Assembly: GCF_963678635.1 (NCBI RefSeq)
Contig: NC_087063.1
Span: 42,298,759 to 42,362,758, forward strand
DNA length: 64,000 nt
Direction: 5' to 3'
Source of the DNA: Symsagittifera roscoffensis
Lineage: Eukaryota; Xenacoelomorpha; Acoela; Convolutidae
Shown here: piece after piece, positions 1-12,700 of the stretch
How the letters are laid out: each line of letters starts with the position of its first letter
Numbering within the stretch: the first letter of the stretch is position 1
Program-made: the position numbers and the translations under genes
Notes under the pieces: generated by a model
Database searches by the model: none
Told to the model about the DNA's origin: nothing
The model's input: the letters and a program-made list of their open reading frames with translations, nothing else

Positions 1-607
1 GAAGATATCATGGCTGTTTCTGCTCGAGTTTTCGGTCCGTTTCTCCTGTTTTGGAGTAGATAAATGCCTGCTAGAAGATTTTTGTTGAGGCACGGGTAAA
101 GTGATGTTTCCCTTTAATGTTCAAGCCTTCTTTCCATTGGGGTTCAGCAAGGTAATGTCTCATTTCCTACACATTTTAATGTCAACAGATAAATGGTTGG
201 TTTTGATATGCTGACAACTTTGTCTCCGATTTCGCGATAAAAGGGGTTTTCTATTTTTAGCAACCAATACCTTTCGAAAGAACCTAACTTTTTTGATAGT
301 CCTATCAGTTTGTGTCTGGTAGCGTGTTGGTTCTTATTGGTTGGGGAAGTAGATGGCTCTGACTCGTAACCTTTCTCCGAAGAGTTCTGATTTTTGGTTT
401 TAGACCAACGGGTCCAAGAATCCATCTTCCACTCTATCACTTGCCTCGCAATCCAAACTGTGATTTGGAATTTCATCTCGAAAGTGTTTTCTATATTATG
501 TTCGGTTTTCTGTTGTAGTGCTTCTCGAATTGGACACAATTGAGTGTCGGTTGGATCGTGCTCCATAAGTTCCAGATAATTTTGATAATCCTTCGTTAAG
601 CGAGGGT

Positions 608-1200
608 TTAGCTGATTCGGAGGTAATTAAGAGTAGTTTCAACTACTATAATCAATTGTTTGACTAGTCTGTTGGATCGACAGTCTTTAACTGTACAGGA
701 ATGTATGTTTATTTTGTTTGTGTCACCAAATGTTTTTAGTTCGCGACTGATAAAGTAGGTAGCAGGACCCACTCTACATTTTTTTGAAAAGCCATGTAAA
801 AGATTGTAGTTTTGAAGGAATTGAATGATTGGTTTTGTTGATGGGCTTGAGGTAATTTCCGCAGATGGGAATTTGGCAAACTTATCGATAGAGAGTAAAC
901 TGTGTTTTTGGTTAGCCCAGTTAATATTCAATGGACCGGCAGAACCCAAATCAATTTTTTCATTCGCCGCAGTGAAGGTCGGTAGTAGTTTCACATCAGA
1001 AGACAAGATTGAGGGTTTTAAAATTTTACCGGCACTAACGAAGTCAGAGCATTTTTTTGTGAAACCAGATCAGTCGGTTGATGTGAGGCCGCCACGCATA
1101 TTCAGAGAAAACTTTCATTCCAAAATGTCCAGTTTGGGTCTGGTCATGAAATTTCATCACTGCACCTCTGAATGCAAACAGCACTACCATTGGAATTGTG
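608..1200 (-). pseudogene. Gypsy A integrase remnant
   Basis: The minus-strand reading 608-1006 keeps the integrase core: a LLSIDKFAKF segment with the first catalytic Asp, then a stretch around SPSTKPIIQF, and SNRLVKQLI where other copies have SNGLVERL. The second catalytic Asp (RVD in copy C) is Gly here (CRVGPATYF) and the catalytic Glu is Lys, so this integrase is dead. Between about 1060 and 1200 a KFHDQTQTGHFGMKVF segment matches the HH part of the HHCC zinc-binding domain. The two parts are in different frames. Confidence 0.75.
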
Positions 1201-1934
1201 GAAGTTGAGGTAAAAATGATAGAATTTTTTTCCAAATTGTTTTGAGTGCAAATCCCATTTTTCCTCCAAGACTTTAAGCAATGGTTTGAGGAAATCATCT
1301 TGTTCAGTAGGAAGATCGAGAATTCTGGTATTGAAGAGTTAATATCCAGAGGTGCTAATATTTTATGTGCCAAGGCTAGAAGTTTTGTTTTTGGGTTCTC
1401 TTTATCAAAGGAAACATGAATGCACGAGGAAGTAGGAATAGCTACAAATTGGTTATTTTCGTTTATACTTTTTAAAATGTTTACATCTTTTGGGTTTTTT
1501 TAAAATTTTTGGATTGATTGATAAAAGGAATAATAAAAATTTAATTGAGAAACCATTTTTTCATAAATCATTTTATACGAAATCCAGAGGAATACATTTT
1601 GAGGAGAAAAAATGATATCAAATATGGTTTGAATCACAAACTTTCCAAGCAGATCTAAAAATCTGTAACAGTGAGCTCAAAAGTTTTTTTTACGTCAAAC
1701 TGCGTCATTGGAAAATTCCAAACTGTGATCAATCAATTTGTTGCTATTTACAGAATGAGTATTTGTATCCAAAAGATTTGAAAATATATTTCTTATTTTG
1801 TTCACGGCCACCAATTTTCCTTCAAGTGTGAAATTGAGGTGGGTTTTCCATTTGGAATTCTTGAAAAAAGATCGGATAAGCCCATATCCTTTCACGCCTG
1901 ATATATAACTGTGAAATTAAAATATATTAATCTG

Positions 1935-2880
1935 TCTACCCAGCGTGTTAACTGCAATGAGATGTTTTTTTTTGTTGAATACTGGATAAGGCTGATAAAA
2001 GTGCTTTATGGTAAAAACTTCAAACTCTGACCCATTCAGATAATTTTTCGTAGTGTTCGACCGCCCATACTAGTCCTAAGAACTCTATTTCTTTGTTGGA
2101 ATAATTTTGCTCATGTGTGTTAAGGAAGCTGCTTACAAGCTTACAAAAGCGACCGTTTTCCAAACCCTCCTATGGAGTTGAAATGTTCTAGGGATTCACC
2201 GCGACCGCTGTGAGAGACGTCTGTTTTCACTCTTGAATTATTTCATACGTCCATTTTACGATTTGTTTTTGATCTTCTCGAATGCAATTGAATGTGTATT
2301 ATAGCACGTAAAATCAACTTTTTATTTGAAAGAGGTCGTATTATTTTTGGAAACGGATAAACCATTAATTGAGAGCGTTTTACCCTCCGTGAAATATGTT
2401 CCAAATCTTGCAATTTATATGTCTAACGACTCAATTTCTTGCTTCAAAAAATGGGCTTTTTGCCTATTTATTTGCAAGTTTTTGGTTCTCCAGAATGGAA
2501 AAAACTGGGTTGATAATGTTTTTGTGTTCTTTAAGAGATCGTTTGGATCCAATTAATATGTCGTCAATGTAAAATGCAGTAAAAAATTGGGCCAAGGGTT
2601 TAATTCATGAAATGTGGAAATTCGTATGGCATATCACCAAGCAAGGAAAATTCAGTTAAAAATTGGTATGTTGCGGTCAAATTTCATCCGACTATTCTTT
2701 CAGTTGCATTGTCTTATCTAGAAAAACTTGAATATGGGCATTTTTTGTCTAAATTTGTCTCCTTCGATTACTTCTGCGGTTTTTGCGGCTACGTTGTCTA
2801 CCAAACGGCGAATGTGTGTGATTTGGTTCTTATTTTTGTACACTTAATTGATGACAAACTTCGAGTCGAGTGATTATTTG
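1935..2880 (-). pseudogene. Gypsy A reverse transcriptase and RNase H remnant
   Basis: Minus-strand frames give GDMPYEFP followed within about 60 bases by FYIDDILIGSKRSLKEH, the palm active site of Ty3/Gypsy reverse transcriptases (YIDDI at 2557-2571). Further along, NYSNKEIEFLGLVWAVEHY and [10 protein letters not shown] (about 2130-1960) match the RNase H segments of copies B and C. Several frameshifts and stops separate the pieces, so no functional protein can be made. Confidence 0.75.
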
Positions 2881-4075
2881 ATTGATTTGTTTTTTTACAG
2901 GTTATCACAAGGACTTGCAGAATAGTCGATATCGTAACTTTCTAAATTCTTCTTGTGTCTTTCGGATATTAATGTTTATGAGACTATTAATCATATTTGT
3001 TTGTACTGGTCTTAAAGGGCTGTGAAAGTGTGTGATTTTTGGTTGATTTTTAATCTTTTTAAATTTTTTTCTGGACTTTTTTGTTTTTTTTTACACGATA
3101 TTTCGTACACCTTGGTTTTATTTTTCGACATTATTTACAGGCGACATTGACCTAATCTTTTAAATTTTAGTCTCGGATTTCAGATATGGAAAACCTTCTG
3201 CTTTACTTCTCTGCCAGCTTTCTGAAGATTATCGTTCCCAAGGGTATTGCGCTGTTAAGAAATGCGGTGTATATTTGTGTGACCATCTGTTGGATCTGAT
3301 AAGAAGTTCGGCTTTTCCGATATCTTTTATTGCGTCGTCCGTGAGTCCTAAGTATAGGTTTTTATTTGCTAGGTCTACTGGGTGAATTTTAAAAAAGGGT
3401 CTCGGAATTTCTATTCCTTGATGACATTCTTCTTCATAAAACTAAGGTGGCTGGCTGAGTCGACTCGAATTTTCATGTGTTCGAGGTACTCCTCTCCTAA
3501 GCCACTGTTTAACAGCTTTTTCAGTTCTTTTCCGTCGGAATTAGAAATCGTAGTTAAGTTCAGAACTGAGTATTCATTGATATCACTTTGTCCAGCTAGT
3601 TTCCTTGCGTTAATTTTTTTGATTAGTTACTTTAAAAAATACAGAATCCTGTAGAACCTGGAGAATTTACATAGTTATATACAGAATTGGAACTATCGAC
3701 GAAACTGACATTTGTTTTTGAATTACAATTCTTTCTAAAATGGCCCTTATAGTTCCAAGCTGTACAATCTGCGTCCTTTGCCAGACAAACTGCGAGCTAC
3801 CCTTTTTAAATTTGTTGTTCTCTTTTAACCTTAAGGTTTGATGGAAACGTTGTTGATAACTCTGGGATATCGTGTTTTTTTGTCATTTTGAGATAGTTTG
3901 ATATTCCCTCCTCGTCTACTATAGCTGGATTTATTTCATCCATCTAGTAGTGCCACTGTGTCGGCTAAAAACCTCGTTGGATACCGTAACTTTTCCTGTT
4001 TTTATTAAATATATCTCGTTTCCTTTTCTTCTCCGCAGGGTGTATCACACTTTTTGGCCTTTTTCGCAAGGGCTC

Positions 4076-4641
4076 CTAAAACTGTTTGAGACTCTCTTGA
4101 TCTCGCTGTCTTCTGTTTAGCATCTCTTCAAAAGTGATGTTTGATTTTCTGATGAAGGTGAGGTTCAGGTATTCCCTAAACTCGTGGAATTTTATCCCTA
4201 GGATTTTCCTTTTTTGTAAATTTTTGAGCAAAAAGTATTTTTCTCTCATTCCCAAGGCTAGAAATAACGTGAACTCGATTTTTTTTATTTTCTTCCTCCT
4301 CTCCTGTCTCATCCCGCCAAACAAAGTCAATTCTATCCTGGTTGACGCATTTTCTTTGTCTTCGTATCTACGTTTTTGATTCTAGTTATCTGTCTAGTCT
4401 TATTGCCTTCTCTTGGTCGCTTTTTGTGTCTGGGGTCTGGAGCTTCTTGGAATATTGCCGGAGTCGCTGTTTTTGGATCCGAAAAATAAATGAGGTTATT
4501 GATGTCGATGTTTTCTTTGGCTATCAGTGCCAATTTAAACATATCATTCCAATCTTCCCCACGGGATAGTAGGATCCATCGTATGATTTTGCCAGAATGG
4601 AGGTACTCTCCTCATGCCATATTCTGCACTTGCCTTAGCCA
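4076..4641 (-). pseudogene. Gypsy A gag remnant
   Basis: The N-terminal part (minus strand from about 4630) reads RRVPPFWQNHTMDP and then FKLALIAKENIDINNLI, collinear with copy C gag ([31 protein letters not shown]). The later part, 4330-4076, has FTLFLALGMREKYF and SNITFEEMLNRRQRDQESLKQF-like sequence, matching C. A frameshift separates the halves. The ATG found at the LTR edge in B and C is lost here. Confidence 0.7.
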
Positions 4642-4837
4642 AATTAAAATGTTTAACTAGTACGTTAACTTCAAAGATTAAGTTAAAATGAACTAAACAA
4701 CAGTAAAGGAATACGAAAAAAACTGTATTAAACTGTACTGCAAAATGAGATCAAGATTCATTCCGAAGGAGTGTGTATGTTTAAGTTCACAAGTTAGCAA
4801 ACAAAAAGCAATTGCAATTAAATCGACAATCACAACA
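4642..4837 (-). repeat. 5' LTR of Gypsy A (196 bp)
   Basis: Read on the minus strand it starts TGTTGTGATTG and ends in CATTTTAATT, followed directly by TGGCTAAGGC, a decayed primer binding site. The LTR of copy C starts TGTTGTGATTTG, contains the same CCTTCGG block about 75 bases in, and ends TTTTATTA before TGGCGCAGTC. The length (196 bp) fits the C LTRs (184 and 198 bp). The boundary is inferred from this alignment, since the matching LTR is off-window. Confidence 0.65.
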
Positions 4838-4894
4838 ACGTTGAAGTACAGTCAAGCAACAAAGAATTTGAAATTATTTTATTTCAACGAAAAA

Positions 4895-5690
4895 CTGAAC
4901 GAATTTTCTCTGCAATTCTTTATGATATTGACACAAGCTAGACTTCAAATTTTGACACAAGCAAAGTTCAAATTTTGACACAAGCTAGACTAAACTATTT
5001 AAAAGGACTCAGTTGACAAACTCTGAGAAATCTTTTTTCGAAGGCGTAAATAAGCCACTATCTCAAAACTAGTTTTAGAGGTTTTCTTGTTGCGCAAATA
5101 TCCTCACAAAGAAAAATCACTCCTTAAGCTGCCTTAATTGATAAAGAACACTATGAACACAATTACTTTTTCCGGTGTAAAAAACCGTTAAATATTTTAT
5201 TATTCAATTCGCATTAACGATCGATTTTAGTCAGGAAGAGAATCATTCCATCAAAAATTTCAAAAAAAAATTACTGCTAAACCGACGCACAGGAATCTCA
5301 TTAGGAGACTTATGTTGTGTAATTTGAGCTTTACCCAAGAGCTTTACGTGTATATGTCGTGAAAACAGATATGACCGTTTTTCGACGCCGAACCAGGTAA
5401 GTATGTTAAATCTGTAATTTGTCACTTTTAGGCAGCATAATGAGTAAGTCAAGCTCATCAGCTTCCCAAAAAACTTATTTGAGCCCTTAAGTTCAAATTG
5501 CTTATAATGTTTGTGAGGTTGTTTCCACAGCACGAACACCTCTAAAATTAGTTTTGATATGCTGGCTAATTTACGCCTTCAAAACAAGATTTCTCAAATT
5601 TTGTTGCGGTTAAGCCCTTTCGAATAATTTCATCTATCTTTTGTGGAAGTTAAAACCCTGTATCTTAAATAGTTGCAGAGAAAACTAACA
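4895..5690. repeat. Foldback (inverted-repeat) element
   Basis: The segment at 5020-5085 (GAGAAATCTTTTTTCGAAGG ... AACTAGTTTTAGAGGT) returns as its reverse complement at 5538-5605 (ACCTCTAAAATTAGTTTTGA ... GATTTCTC). Weaker matches extend the arms outward to about 4895 and 5690 (TTTTCTCTGCAA against TTGCAGAGAAAA). The spacer is about 450 bp and shows no coding potential. A short tandem repeat, GACACAAGCTAGACTTCAAATTTT, lies in the left arm at 4929-4990. It abuts the outer edge of Gypsy A. Confidence 0.6.
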
Positions 5691-6636
5691 AAATGTTTTA
5701 AAAAACTCAATCATTTTTAAATAAAAGTGAACTTTTTGTTACTGTGTCTGTAGTTATGAAAAGTAGTTTTGAAAAAGTGACTGTAATTTTGAAAAAATGA
5801 ACCAAACCTTTTCGCGGTCGACTGGACTCCATGAATCCCGGTAATGGACACAATGCAAAAACACCCGTGCAAGTAATATGCTAAATGGAGTCTTGGAATA
5901 AAAATTAGGTGGGGTTGGCATCCCTTTATTCCTCAAGATTTCAACCCCCCCCCCCCGCCAACCAAAGAAAACTCCTTTTGCAACAACTATTTGCTCTCCA
6001 ATTTTTTTTGAGTTTTGGGAGGGCTAGGAAAACTTATTTGGTTGCCTATAAAATTGACTAACAAACTTTTGGAGCGATTTTCGAAATCTGCCCCGAGATC
6101 CCTGATCCTCACTTTGCCATGTGTTTTTGGAACATTCATGTATATTTCGCATTCTGTGGAATATATTTTTTCTAATTTTAAGACATACATACCGATGGCA
6201 CTAGACTAGTCACTACCAGGTGTCTCACTGTCAGATCTCCAAACAAGGGGGTACACGACTCCTGAAATACATGATTCAGTTCAATCCATTTATAATAAAA
6301 ATAAGCAACTACCCAGCAAACACTCACTAAGGGTGAAGCAACACTACCCATCACCCTAAAATAGCCAAAAAATTACATGTACATCTTAACTGAGGGCACA
6401 ACAGCGGTTATCCGTCAAGAGCTGAACAGCTCGTATTTTGGTCCTTTCGCTTGTGAATAAAGAGTCTTAAAATTTGAGTAATAAATTGTTTCAGGCAGGC
6501 AATATACAGGCGTTCTCTATAAATGCCACTTTAGTTAACTTGGTACTGCCTGGGAGATCATCATTAGATCTAAAGAATACGTTTGCAGATGTTATGCTAT
6601 TTAGCTGAAAATAGTGTTTTCCTTTAAGAAACTTAC
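5691..6636. other. Non-coding stretch left of the last visible phosphatase exon
   Basis: Presumed intron of the phosphatase gene. I see no exon of the next part of the domain (the pTyr loop with WPD or HCX5R) on the minus strand. It has a 12-C run at 5945-5956 and otherwise simple AT-rich sequence. Confidence 0.4.
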
Positions 6637-6708
6637 AAGTTCTACTAAGAATTTATCTGTCTCAAATGGCTCGTTGATGATGGTCGGAAAGTACTGCTCA
6701 CACTTTTT
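6637..6708 (-). CDS. Phosphatase exon, KKCEQYF segment
   Basis: 24 codons between TTTCAG and GTAAGT, phase 0 on both sides. KKCEQYFP follows GR from the previous exon, giving the GRKKCExYW-type segment of PTPN12/18/22. The rest (TIINEPFETDKF) does not match a motif I know. It is the last phosphatase exon I can find in this window. Confidence 0.75.
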
Positions 6709-9700
6709 CTGAAACAAATGTTTTTTTTTCATTTCGATATCAGAAATTGCTTTTGCACTAAATTTGCGTGGTAATTTTTTTTTCATAAAACGATTATCAT
6801 GAATTGGTAAATTGGTCCCTGAACAACTTGAATTTATGAATATTCGGATGCTTGTAATTTTATCAAATCTCAATTACTCCAATAAACCACCCTCCGCCCC
6901 CCCCTCCCTCCGTGTAACTGAGCATACCCGTCCGTTCTCCTGGAAGTCGCAGAGCATGAGGATGGAACTGACTCTGTTTGTCCAGCACATGAGCCAGAAG
7001 TCGAACACGGTGCCAGGGAGGGGTGCCTGACTCGCTACCATCAGGTTCAGTCCATTGTAGTCCTGCAGATACGCATCAGAAAACATGAGATTCAATTAAT
7101 CAGTTGCATTTTCAAGATCTTGTAAACTATTTCTCCCCTTTGGTACCTTGTAACGAATCCCTCCCCCTATCAAGAAATAATTGAACAGCTAAGCATATAT
7201 GAATTTTGTACCTTGTAACGAATTTCCCCCTTTGGCAACAGATCCCATTTTCAATGATGCTTAACTGTTTAAGAGACTCAGTCCTATTTTCTCTCCACTT
7301 TGTTGAATCCCTCTATTTATTTCGCTTCCATCATACCATTTTCAAAAATTTGAATCCCGAATGATTTGTCATATTTTCTCTATTTGCAATCTGTTTATTC
7401 AGTAGTACTTTTCTCGGTGAGTACTTTCAGATTATTCTAAATTGATCTATGAATAGATTGTATCTATCTATCTGTCTCTTACTGTGATGTATGATGCATT
7501 GATGTAGTCGTGGTCTGCACCTCTGAACTCACTGTCCACCGTCACTCGGTTGTAGTCAACTGAAAACAACGCAGCAAGAGAACCAATCAACGCGAGTAGA
7601 ACACTCGAATGTGAAAATTAGGCTAGTAGTGCTACAGCTTGATACCAATTATTATTTACGAGCATACCAACAAAAGGACCAACCTACGAACGAACAGTTG
7701 ATCTATTCATGAGGAACTATGATAGAACTTCTATTCTGTCCCCCTAAAATTTTTAGAGGGGTGTTTTAACGGCTGTGGTTACGCTATAATTAAAATTTAG
7801 TGTCTGAAATTTAAACTCAATTTACAGAAGATAATAGCCAACTAGTTGCAAAGATAACACACCGAACCAGCACTTTAGGTACTATAATACACCACACTGA
7901 TCGGCGATCTTCTGTCAAAAGTTCAAACCTCATTTTTGATTAGGAACAATTCTAATTTCGACCTCAATTTTGGTGGAAGGATTTTCACATAATTTATTGG
8001 CTGAACAATAATTGTGAATCAAGTTAGTCACAGATGTCACTATAACTAGTTAAACGACCTGATTTTTGCGACTTACATGGAAGAATATCCTTGTATCTGT
8101 TTTTGCGGAAGTTGCCTCCCTTCACAGCCGTCATGCGGGAGGCCTTCTCACCAGCATCACTCTCCAACTCCAGAAGCTAAACGTCGCAGAAAAAAGTCAG
8201 CTTTCATCAATATCTCATATTAACCTTTTTCCAAGATCTTGCGCAGGCAAAATTAATTAAGCACAGAGACGAAGAAAACCTTCACAAAATTTTGTATAGA
8301 GCTATGGCCGAAATCTGAACGGATGTTCAAAACAAACACAACATGTTCTTATCAGAAAAAATTGGGTATAAAATTGGAAAAAATATTGAAAGCTCAATAA
8401 CTTTCTGCTATTTTATCATCGGGCGTAGAGATAAGCCTGTAAGCCTATGCTTGATTGCGCTAAAACTTCATTTGTAGAAAACAAATTAAAACTTTCTAAA
8501 GCGGTACATTAGTCTAAATACTAAAGAAACTCTTGTGTCCAAAGAGGCACATTAAAAGTAAGGCGTTCACATTCAAAACGTTAGATCGAGTGTGCGATCA
8601 GCCAATGGCACTGATAATCTGTAAGAGCGAGCTCTCCCTTGACCTCTAGCTCCTGGTATACTATAGCCTGACCAATTTTTGAATGCCCTAGTGGTACCAC
8701 GTGAACGTTCTAGACGCAAGAATTAGGCCTTGAGTCGCAAAAGAAGAATTTCGCTCAGCAAAACAACTCAGTCTGGAATTTGGGAAAAGAAGTACAAAAG
8801 TACTACCCAAATTTACTGATAGATAGCATCTTTACTATTCTCAGGAACCACCTTTAATATGGAGGCTTAACAAAAATGAATAATTATGCTTGGTCTTTGT
8901 TTTTTATTCAGTCAATTTTTGACTTTTTAACCAATCATTTTTAACGTAAATCTTTTAAACCACCTGAAAAATAAAGTCGTTCGGAGCTCAAAAATTTTTC
9001 AAAATATATCTTTGATCAGTTTTCATAAGGTTATTGGTGTTTGAAAATTGCTAATTTGGCCAGCTTAGAATAACTTACGCAATTTGAGCAAATCATTTGG
9101 TCTCATTATTAAGATACGAGAGGCTAAAAACATCCTTTGTATTTTATATAGCATATGGTGGATTAAAACAATAATAAAAAATTTGCACTGATATACGAGC
9201 AGTATTGTTCTTGTTCCGACTTTCGTGACGAAAGTAACGGATTATTTGTGTTTGTGGCGGTTTTCTTTTCTAAAGAGAAATTTCGACTTTTCAACTCAGA
9301 ATTTTTGTCGAAATTTTTCTGAGCTCATATTTTTGTAATTTTTTCTTTTAGAAAAGTTCATCACTTTTTTAAAGAGAGCACTGCTTCATAGACCTTAAAA
9401 GACAGGCAGAAGAGTTAAAGTTTTGCCCTGATACGAGCTGTCTTGTTTTGATACTACTCTCAAAATAATTTTGGAGTTTTTCGATTCATTCGATCTTTCG
9501 ATTTTGACATTGATGATTTTCTCGTAAATATTCGGCGCACACCATCTGAAATAGCAAACTTAAAATGCACACCATCTGAATAAATTAACACAAAAACCAA
9601 ACAAGTCAGATTCAATTTTCTACTTGCAATGAGTCCCGACTTTTTCGAACCCCTCACACAAGCCCAGATTAGATCAACAACCAAACCAACATGACTAAAA

Positions 9701-12700
9701 GCGTTGCAGTTAAAGATTTCTGCATAAATCGAACATTCTAAAAATTTTTGCATTTAAAATATTTCATTTTCATTAACTTTGACATAAATATACCCCAGAA
9801 GCACCCTTTGCTACAATAATCAGTTTCATAACAAAATGGCAATAAGCGATAAAGTGTGCAATGAAACTGTCCTGACTTGTTTTTTTTACTTGAAAAAAAA
9901 ATTGGCACAATTAGATACCTAAATCAGATATTTTTTGATAAAAAAACTTGGTTTCCATCAAAATGTTTACAAGAAAATCGATGCTGCTTTTTGACAAACT
10001 CAAGCCAGCAAACTGCCATCAGGAACTATGAAAAACGAATAACACTAGATAGGAAAAACCCATGACCAGCATTAAGCAACTAAATAAAACCTGTGTGACT
10101 ACAGATTTTGAAATCCGACTTCCGGAGAGGAGTCATTTCCGGTGTAATTTATTCTTAGTTATCAGTCAGCAAAGATTGTGATCTGGGGAAAAGATCTTCC
10201 GGCTTAAAAGTTAACACCAATACAAGTACTTAATACAAGAATAGTCCAAGATATGAGTATAGCGCATATAGCTTCATCACGCAGTTTTAAAAAGCTTGTT
10301 CCTCTTCAACCATTTTTTTGAGCTTCTGAAAAAATGGGTAATTGCTCTTAAATTTTGGCTGTGGATAGCTCAAGCTGTACTGTTTCAACCTATTTTTCAG
10401 TTGAGGGACGTTTTCAACCTAATTTCCAGTCAAGGGACTTTTTCAACTTTTTCAAGGGACTTTCTCAACCAGGACTTTTTCTGCATTTTTTTTCATGCCT
10501 CATTATATATTTGATAGAAGAAATCTAAGTTAACAAATTTTACCCATATATTTTGAAATTTAGATTTTAACTTATTTCATTATTTCATGAATCAATGTTT
10601 TCAACTGATGTACATGCTTTCTGATGAAGTTTGAATATGTCCAATATTACAAAACAAATTGGTATTTTCAGATTTTCTGGCCACTGTCAAACGTGACCTG
10701 GGCAAACACTGCGCGACAGGTGCATCCCAAAAGGATGCAGTCTAATTTTATCGATGACTTCGAGGATTTATGTCCAAGCTTTCGCGAATAACTCAGACTT
10801 TTGCAGCTATTTCTAATTAACTGCAGATTTTTGTTGCCAAAAATTGACATGCCCAAGCTTTTGGAACAGTTGGCGCGCCAAGCACGAATGATTTTGTTTG
10901 CCCATGGAATCTGCTTCAAATGTTTAGATTCAATTGAAATATTGAATTAAATTGTTGTTGAATTTCGTGACAGCAAATCAAAAAATGATGCTGATTCGCT
11001 AAACCGAGCTTGGCGTCGAAATGACCCAGGCAGCGATCTTCGCTGGCCAATGTTGTCAGATGTTCTGATTTCAGATTGAAACAGAAACATGAATAATTTT
11101 ATTGTGCTCACAAAGCGTGGCGCCGCCGCCAGCACAAAATAAAAATATGTTTTTATCCATTTGCAAAAGGAAGGAAATTGCAATTGGAATAACTCGTATA
11201 ACGTTTTAAGCATTGGAAATTAAAGCGACCATTCTTGTTCAATACGAAAAATAACGATTCCTCTCGTAAAGTACGAGCATACGAAAGATTCTTCTCGTAA
11301 AAAACGAATGCGCGAATAACATTAACGAGAAAATACGAAGTTAAAAAGTAACTTCTCATTTGATACGACAAATTGGGAGATTTCCCATTTGAGTATGAAT
11401 AGAAGCTAAAAACTACTGAGAATCATTCCAACAGTTTTCTCTTCAAACAACAAACTTCTCTTCAACCACTCCAACCCTTCTCTAAAAATTAATAGCCATT
11501 CTCAGTCAGACTGTCTTCAAATCCAACCTCTAAAACGAATATCGAGTCAAAAGGCAACTTGCAGTAAATTTATACTAACTTCGTTTCTAATAAAATATTT
11601 CTCAGCGAATTTTAGATTTACTTTCTAAGATATAAAGAGAAAGGACCCTATATTACTATCAAGCGTTTTGTCCGGCGCACATAAGTCTTGCTAACGTAAT
11701 ACAGAGCCCAGATCATGTAATTTGAGGGTCTGGAGTGGTATGGTGCATGAGGGAGAAAAGCTTTAGGTCGAAAATCTCAAACCGGGCTTATTAACTTTGA
11801 AAATGTAACCACTCCCATTCGCACCAAAAGTCCATTAAGTTAGTCGCGACAATCTGAAAATCAGTCACGATAGCTTGACCGCAGTTAAGAGCAAAAGAAA
11901 TTGAGTCGCGACAGTCTGAACATAAGCACAACATCAGGATTGTTTTTTGCTACAATTCCTCTAGACTAGGGAAAACATAAAATGCCCCTATGTTTTTTTA
12001 TAAGTTGATCAGTCATCATTGAGGTATTCCTTTGAGCATTGCGAATGTGCATTGAAAAAGGTATCACCCCCCTCCAAAAAATATACGTTTGTTCCTTTTC
12101 CCGTCGTGCTTAGCGGGCAACGGAGAACCCTTTACAACTTCAGCTGAGCAGATCAGCCTTTCAGCAAGTAAGTTATCGCCCTGTTTTAAGCGTCATAACA
12201 TCTTGGCCAAAAGTTGAGCAATTTGGTGCACATTGATTGGAAAAAATACGGGTTGTATATGTTGGCATGACAGCAAATTGTTGAAAATGACAACTGATTA
12301 CGTGTAACAAGGCAATGCGTGTGAATCCGTAACAAGGAATTGACAAGTAGCGGCCTTTTGCTTCGCTACGCTTATTGTTGGCACGAGTGTTTGCCGCTCA
12401 ACCTACTGGTGCGCGGCAACAAAATGCGGATTGAAGGAAACAATGAGCAAAAAAAATGCGGATTTTTGCCTCAGTGTACGTTTTGCAATAGCAGATTAGA
12501 TAATCACCAAAAACAATATTTATACTTGAAAAATGTCCAAATCATTCTGGATTTTTTTCAGCAAACTTCCTCATGCCTCGACAATTATCTTATAAGGAAA
12601 TATCTAAGTTAAAACTTTGTACCCCTTGAAAATTTTGAAGATTGTAAGAGCACATGTCAACCGAAGAGAAATCGAATCATGCGAAGACCCAACAAACCTG

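Larger units (their letters stand above)
1..4837 (-). mobile_element. Ty3/Gypsy LTR retrotransposon, copy A (decayed, truncated by window edge)
   Basis: Reading leftwards on the minus strand from the LTR at 4642-4837, remnants appear in the usual Gypsy order: gag (about 4076-4641), reverse transcriptase with a YIDDI box at 2557-2571, RNase H (about 1940-2130), integrase zinc-binding domain (about 1060-1200) and integrase core (608-1006). Every domain is broken by stops and frameshifts. Gag and integrase are most similar to copy C at 54-60 kb, and the LTR length and terminal sequence also match C, so A and C belong to one family. C is 6.4 kb, so about 1.6 kb of A, including its 3' LTR, should lie left of base 1. 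It lies downstream of the last phosphatase exon in view, probably inside an intron of that gene and in the same orientation. Confidence 0.85.

Noticed and set aside
6812..7030. 72-codon plus-strand ORF
   Set aside because: Antisense shadow of the phosphatase exon 6928-7062.
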